64,000 nucleotides of DNA, from positions 248,001-312,000 of the forward strand of contig NZ_JAQFVF010000033.1 of NCBI RefSeq assembly GCF_027789125.1. Direction: 5' to 3'. Below the pieces are notes generated by a model, which saw only the letters and a list, made by a program, of their open reading frames with translations, did no database searches and was not told the DNA's origin. The translations under genes were made by a program, and so were the position numbers. Origin of the DNA: Paenibacillus aestuarii (GTDB taxonomy: Bacteria > Bacillota > Bacilli > Paenibacillales > NBRC-103111). The stretch's first letter is position 1, and every line of letters starts with the position of its first letter. This document shows, one piece after another, positions 60,762 through 64,000 of this stretch.

Positions 60762-61580
60762 ATGATGAATAGAGGTAATGCTATTCGCAAGACGCAGATG
60801 AATAGACTTAAGGATGGAAGAGGTCAAGGATATGGAAAGGATTATAAACCTTTCATTCAAGTAAGCGACAACAAAACACCTTCTGAAGGATATCTTATTC
60901 GGGAGTTGGGATGGAAGACCGGTAGAATACATCACACTCTTTCTAAAGAAGAATGTCGCTATCTCATGGTACTAAGCTGGTCAGATGCTGTCGTTGACAT
61001 TAGAGAACAATACCCACTTACCCCGATTGAACGAAGTATTGAAATTGCGGAGCAATTAAATATTAAGCATGCAAATAAAGATAATACACCTGTTCATGCA
61101 ACGACAGATTTTTTGATTACAATTGAGACTGAGAAAGGATTAGAAGATGTTGTTAGAACAGTTAAGGTTCCTAGCGATTTGACTCCGAGAACCCTAGAAC
61201 TCTTTCAAATAGAAAAAAACTTTTTTAAAGAGCAAGGCATAGATTGGGGAATTATTCTTTCTACACATTTACCTATGAATCTAGTAAAGAATGTGGAATG
61301 GATGTACGAAGGTAAATACTTGGAAAGCAGACAAGGAATAGACTTGGAAGTGATCGATCATATTTCTGAGGCATTCCTTCATTTGCTTACAAAAGATAAC
61401 GGTCAAATCCCCATTCAAAAGTTATGTCAGCAAGGTGATAAACAACTCGGTCTAGAGGAAGGATCGTGCATGTTTATTTTGAAGCACCAATTATCTAATA
61501 AACATTGGCATACGGATATGATAAATCAACAAATTAGAATGTCGAAACCACTATTCATAACAGGAGGAAGCAGACAATGA
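60762..61580 (+). CDS. tnsA: TnsA endonuclease
   Basis: 272 residues. Tn7 TnsA cuts the 5' ends of the transposon and works with TnsB. The restriction-enzyme-like core is visible: HHTLSKEECRYLMVLSWSDA (E63), THTTDFLITIE-like VHATTDFLITIETEKG (D116) and VVRTVKVPSD (K135). These positions match the Tn7 triad E63/D114/K132. A C-terminal winged helix follows. AGGGGG lies 5 bases before ATG 60762 and 8 before ATG 60765. Overlaps tnsB by ATGA. Confidence 0.92.
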   Translation: MMNRGNAIRKTQMNRLKDGRGQGYGKDYKPFIQVSDNKTPSEGYLIRELGWKTGRIHHTLSKEECRYLMVLSWSDAVVDIREQYPLTPIERSIEIAEQLNIKHANKDNTPVHATTDFLITIETEKGLEDVVRTVKVPSDLTPRTLELFQIEKNFFKEQGIDWGIILSTHLPMNLVKNVEWMYEGKYLESRQGIDLEVIDHISEAFLHLLTKDNGQIPIQKLCQQGDKQLGLEEGSCMFILKHQLSNKHWHTDMINQQIRMSKPLFITGGSRQ

Positions 61581-63721
61581 TACTAGAGGGTTCTGTTTAT
61601 CATCTTCCTAGTTTGAATGGTAGTAATGATCATATCCTCAGAGTTCTTTGGTGTTCCGAAGATAGATCTCAAATTATTGTAATGAACGCTACTAACTCAA
61701 AACAAATGGAGTTCCCATTCATTATGAGTACAGAACAATTAATTAGCGATCTCCAACAAAAAAAAGTATCGAAACTAGACCATGAGCCGGATCAACAAAT
61801 CATGTATCCCACAGATGAATATTTAACTAAGTATGTTGAGGGCAGAGATGCCAAATGGGAATTAATTAAAGAAATTGTGCAAATGGAGCCGGAAATTTAC
61901 GATCCAAAAGCTAGATGGCAATTAATTAAAAGTGTAATGGAAAAATTTAAAGTGAAAGAAAATGTCATCTACGATGCTTTAAAAAGGTATTGGTTTTACG
62001 GTAAAAATATAAACGGTCTATTAAATAATTATCATGAGTGTGGATTAAAAGGTGAAGAAAGAGAATATATCAAAAGACCTGGCAAAAGGGGGCCAAATGT
62101 CTATCAGCTCACTGAGAGTGATATTTCAAATTTTCAGGATACTGTGAATAAATATATCATTGAAGGTAGATTAAATATTCGTGATGCTCATCAACAGTTA
62201 CTTGAGAACTACTATAAAAAGCCTGGATATCGCACAAGAGGAGCGCTAGTGCCGATAATTGTAGAGAAAGATGCGCCATCAGAGCGCCAATTTAGATACT
62301 GGTATAACAAAGAGTATCCGTTTAAAACTAGAAAAGCACACAAAGTTGGTCGAAGAAATGCAGAAAAAGATTTTAGAGCGTTACTGAATAGTAATTCAGT
62401 TTATTTAGAAGGACCAGGGGCGCTGTATCAAATAGATTCTACACCATCCGATGTTGAGGTTGTTGCTATAGATGGAAGGACTCCTATTGGCAGACCTACT
62501 ACTTTTATTGTTAAAGATGTTTTTTCACGTAAAGTTGTAGGCTACTCTTCAAGTCTTAAACATGCTTCATGGATAGAAGGGGCAATGATGGCATTAGAAA
62601 ATGCTTCAACCAATAAAGTGGAGTATTGTAAACGATTTAATATTCTTATTAATGAAGAAGATTGGCCCGCGGCTAATTTACCTAGAGAGATTGTCGCAGA
62701 CAGAGGGGAAATGAAAAGCAAATATCCAAACGGAATCGTTTCTCTAGGAGTAAGAATTGCCAATACTCCGTCATATCGGCCTGAATTAAAAGCAGTAATT
62801 GAACAACATTTTCGAATCAAAAATGATATGATCAAACGAATTCTTGGCAAAGCTGGTGCAATAACAAAGGAAAAAAGAGATCCAGGTGATCCGAATCCCT
62901 CTGACACAGCTGCAATTACTTTTGACACATTTAATCGGATCATGATTGAACATATACTTGCTTTTAACAAAATGTCATTACCGAGGGAATTTCTAGTTAC
63001 TCCTGAGATGTTTAAAGAGAATGTGGAGCTAACACCAAATTCGTTGTGGGAATGGGGAAAGAAGAGAATGCTTTTGCATGAAAGGCCAACTTCCACCATT
63101 CATTATGCACTGTTACCAAAAGAAACAGCAAAAGTCACTAGATTCGGGATCGAATTTAAAAAACTATGCTATAGCTGTGAAATCGGCGAGGAGAAGGGAT
63201 GGTTCGATAGTGAGTGTATCGAAGGGAATTCCAGCGTCACCATCGCTTTTGATTCAAGAAACTGTAGTCAAATCATCATCCAGTTACAAGATGCATCATT
63301 TATTTATTGTAGATTAACACCTAAATATCAAGAATATGAAAATCTGTGTTTCGAAGATGTTAAAGCGATCTTTGAGTTTAGAAGCCAACAATATAAAAAT
63401 AACTCCAATTCAGACAAACAAACAAAGGCCGAATTTAATGCCATTACTTCAAATTTAATTAAAGAGGATGTCAAACTGACTAAAGCTGAGAATTTAGGGA
63501 AGAGCAAATCTGAGTTAAAAACTCGTAAGAGAGATAAAAGAGTCAGCGAAGCTATGAATAGAAGTTCTCAAGCAGCGTTGACTTCAGTTGTAAAAAATAG
63601 CGATAACCATGTAACTGAAGCCGTAGAAACCATAAATGTGGAAAAGTATGAGTTAAGTAATAACATGAATGATTTTCTGAAAAACAAATATAAAAGTATG
63701 AAGAAGGAGATTGGCTTATGA
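61577..63721 (+). CDS. tnsB: TnsB transposase (DDE)
   Basis: 714 residues, the normal size. It cuts the 3' ends and joins them to target DNA. The RNase-H fold gives D287 (ALYQIDSTPSDVEVVAIDG), D375 (PREIVADRGEMKSKYPNG) and E409 (ELKAVIEQHFRIKND), with spacing close to Tn7. The N-terminal ~270 residues hold DNA-binding helices for the end repeats (WELIKEIVQME, RDAHQQLLENYYKKPGY), and the C-terminal tail (LGKSKSELKTRKRDKRVSEA) is charged, as expected for contact with TnsC. Confidence 0.95.
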   Translation: MILEGSVYHLPSLNGSNDHILRVLWCSEDRSQIIVMNATNSKQMEFPFIMSTEQLISDLQQKKVSKLDHEPDQQIMYPTDEYLTKYVEGRDAKWELIKEIVQMEPEIYDPKARWQLIKSVMEKFKVKENVIYDALKRYWFYGKNINGLLNNYHECGLKGEEREYIKRPGKRGPNVYQLTESDISNFQDTVNKYIIEGRLNIRDAHQQLLENYYKKPGYRTRGALVPIIVEKDAPSERQFRYWYNKEYPFKTRKAHKVGRRNAEKDFRALLNSNSVYLEGPGALYQIDSTPSDVEVVAIDGRTPIGRPTTFIVKDVFSRKVVGYSSSLKHASWIEGAMMALENASTNKVEYCKRFNILINEEDWPAANLPREIVADRGEMKSKYPNGIVSLGVRIANTPSYRPELKAVIEQHFRIKNDMIKRILGKAGAITKEKRDPGDPNPSDTAAITFDTFNRIMIEHILAFNKMSLPREFLVTPEMFKENVELTPNSLWEWGKKRMLLHERPTSTIHYALLPKETAKVTRFGIEFKKLCYSCEIGEEKGWFDSECIEGNSSVTIAFDSRNCSQIIIQLQDASFIYCRLTPKYQEYENLCFEDVKAIFEFRSQQYKNNSNSDKQTKAEFNAITSNLIKEDVKLTKAENLGKSKSELKTRKRDKRVSEAMNRSSQAALTSVVKNSDNHVTEAVETINVEKYELSNNMNDFLKNKYKSMKKEIGL

Positions 63722-64000
63722 GCACAAATCCAAATTTAAGAGTAATCAGTGGTCGTCATTGCAAAGCGGTATACAGTGAACAAGCGATCCCGGAGAATCA
63801 AGGAAACCCTCACATTGAGGCATTACCTAATCGCCTTAATAAAAATGATTTGTACGATAAGTTGTTCAGTATTCCTGCCTTTAGAGGAGATCTCTCCAGA
63901 GTTGATGCCGAGGATCGGTTAGCGTTAGTACAACAAATCGGTAAAAGTTTCTGGCTGCCTTTAGAATCCCAGTTTTCAAAATACCGGCAGCTTTACAACA
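63718..64000 (+). CDS. tnsC: TnsC-like AAA+ regulator, 3' end cut by window
   Basis: The first 94 residues read MSTNPNLRVISGRHCKAVYS, then EQAIPENQGNPHIEALPNRL and QIGKSFWLPLESQFSKYRQL. The N-terminal sequence with VY-x-E/D and NP-x-IEALP is that of Tn7-type TnsC. No Walker motif is reached before the window ends. Start ATG overlaps the tnsB stop. TnsC passes the signal from the targeting protein (TnsD/TniQ or a CRISPR complex) to TnsAB; the length here fits the longer Tn7 form. Confidence 0.85.
   Translation, partial: MSTNPNLRVISGRHCKAVYSEQAIPENQGNPHIEALPNRLNKNDLYDKLFSIPAFRGDLSRVDAEDRLALVQQIGKSFWLPLESQFSKYRQLYN

Larger units (their letters stand above)
60534..64000 (+). mobile_element. Tn7-like transposon, right-end side, continues beyond the window
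   Basis: TGTTGGTTGACAAATAAG at 60534 matches the Tn7 terminus pattern TGT-GG-n-n-GACAA. Behind it lie five 20-bp TnsB-type boxes, a leader with two hairpins, then tnsA, tnsB and tnsC, each overlapping by ATGA. Gene order and dense end repeats fit the Tn7 right end. The preceding five bases (TTTTT) would be the target duplication if the other end shows the same. Base composition is AT-rich against the neighbours. Other end, targeting gene and cargo are outside the window. Confidence 0.93.

Overview
The window looks like chromosome of a Paenibacillus-type Firmicute. Evidence: AGGAGG-type ribosome binding sites, frequent TTG/GTG starts, hairpin plus T-run terminators, VanZ, YneK/CcdC-like, PpnP, YigZ and YjcZ-like proteins, and a Gram-positive style Tad-like operon without an outer-membrane secretin. 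No rRNA or tRNA gene was recognised. Base composition is mosaic: 1-13 kb and 60.5-64 kb are AT-rich, and most of the rest is clearly more GC-rich.

Region by region. (1) 1-16.2 kb: an exopolysaccharide locus on the + strand. It has six or seven glycosyltransferases, two hexapeptide acyltransferases, a Wzy-like polymerase, a Wzx flippase, UDP-glucose dehydrogenase, UDP-glucuronate epimerase, ManC, a membrane-anchored protein and a VanZ-family protein; its 5' end is outside the window. (2) 16.2-17.7 kb: a cyclic-di-GMP-I riboswitch in front of a 60-residue membrane protein, then a secreted copper-amine-oxidase-N-like protein. (3) 17.8-36.4 kb: scattered single genes and small operons: DUF2621, endonuclease IV, PurU, a PNPOx/MocR pair, DUF1501/DUF1800, transketolase, PpnP, a broken dehydrogenase, Pgi, YigZ, TetR, Crp/Fnr, YdcZ, MFS and CcdC. 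(4) 37.3-39.7 kb: repeat-rich accessory DNA around a DinB protein and a nuclease-like protein. (5) 39.7-50.9 kb: AraC/MelA pair, cupredoxin, DedA, thioredoxin-like, two metallo-hydrolases, a Pro-Met-repeat YjcZ-like protein, an APC permease and fructokinase. (6) 51.0-57.5 kb: a compact nine-gene Tad/Flp-like operon. (7) 57.7-60.5 kb: an M24 peptidase and a convergent ArsR - small protein - ClpP operon. (8) 60,534 to the window edge: one end of a Tn7-like transposon with five end repeats at an exact 20-bp period, tnsA, tnsB and the start of tnsC.

How the parts work together. The first locus should make nucleotide sugars (UDP-GlcA, its 4-epimer, GDP-mannose), assemble an acylated repeat unit, flip and polymerise it. 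A c-di-GMP sensor directly downstream suggests a link to biofilm or surface control. The Tad-like operon has ATPase, membrane platform, CpaB- and CpaE-like parts but only very small, unusual pilin-like proteins. The Tn7-like element sits just upstream of the ClpP operon promoter. It has the heteromeric TnsA+TnsB transposase and an unusual leader before tnsA; its targeting genes and cargo lie beyond the window.
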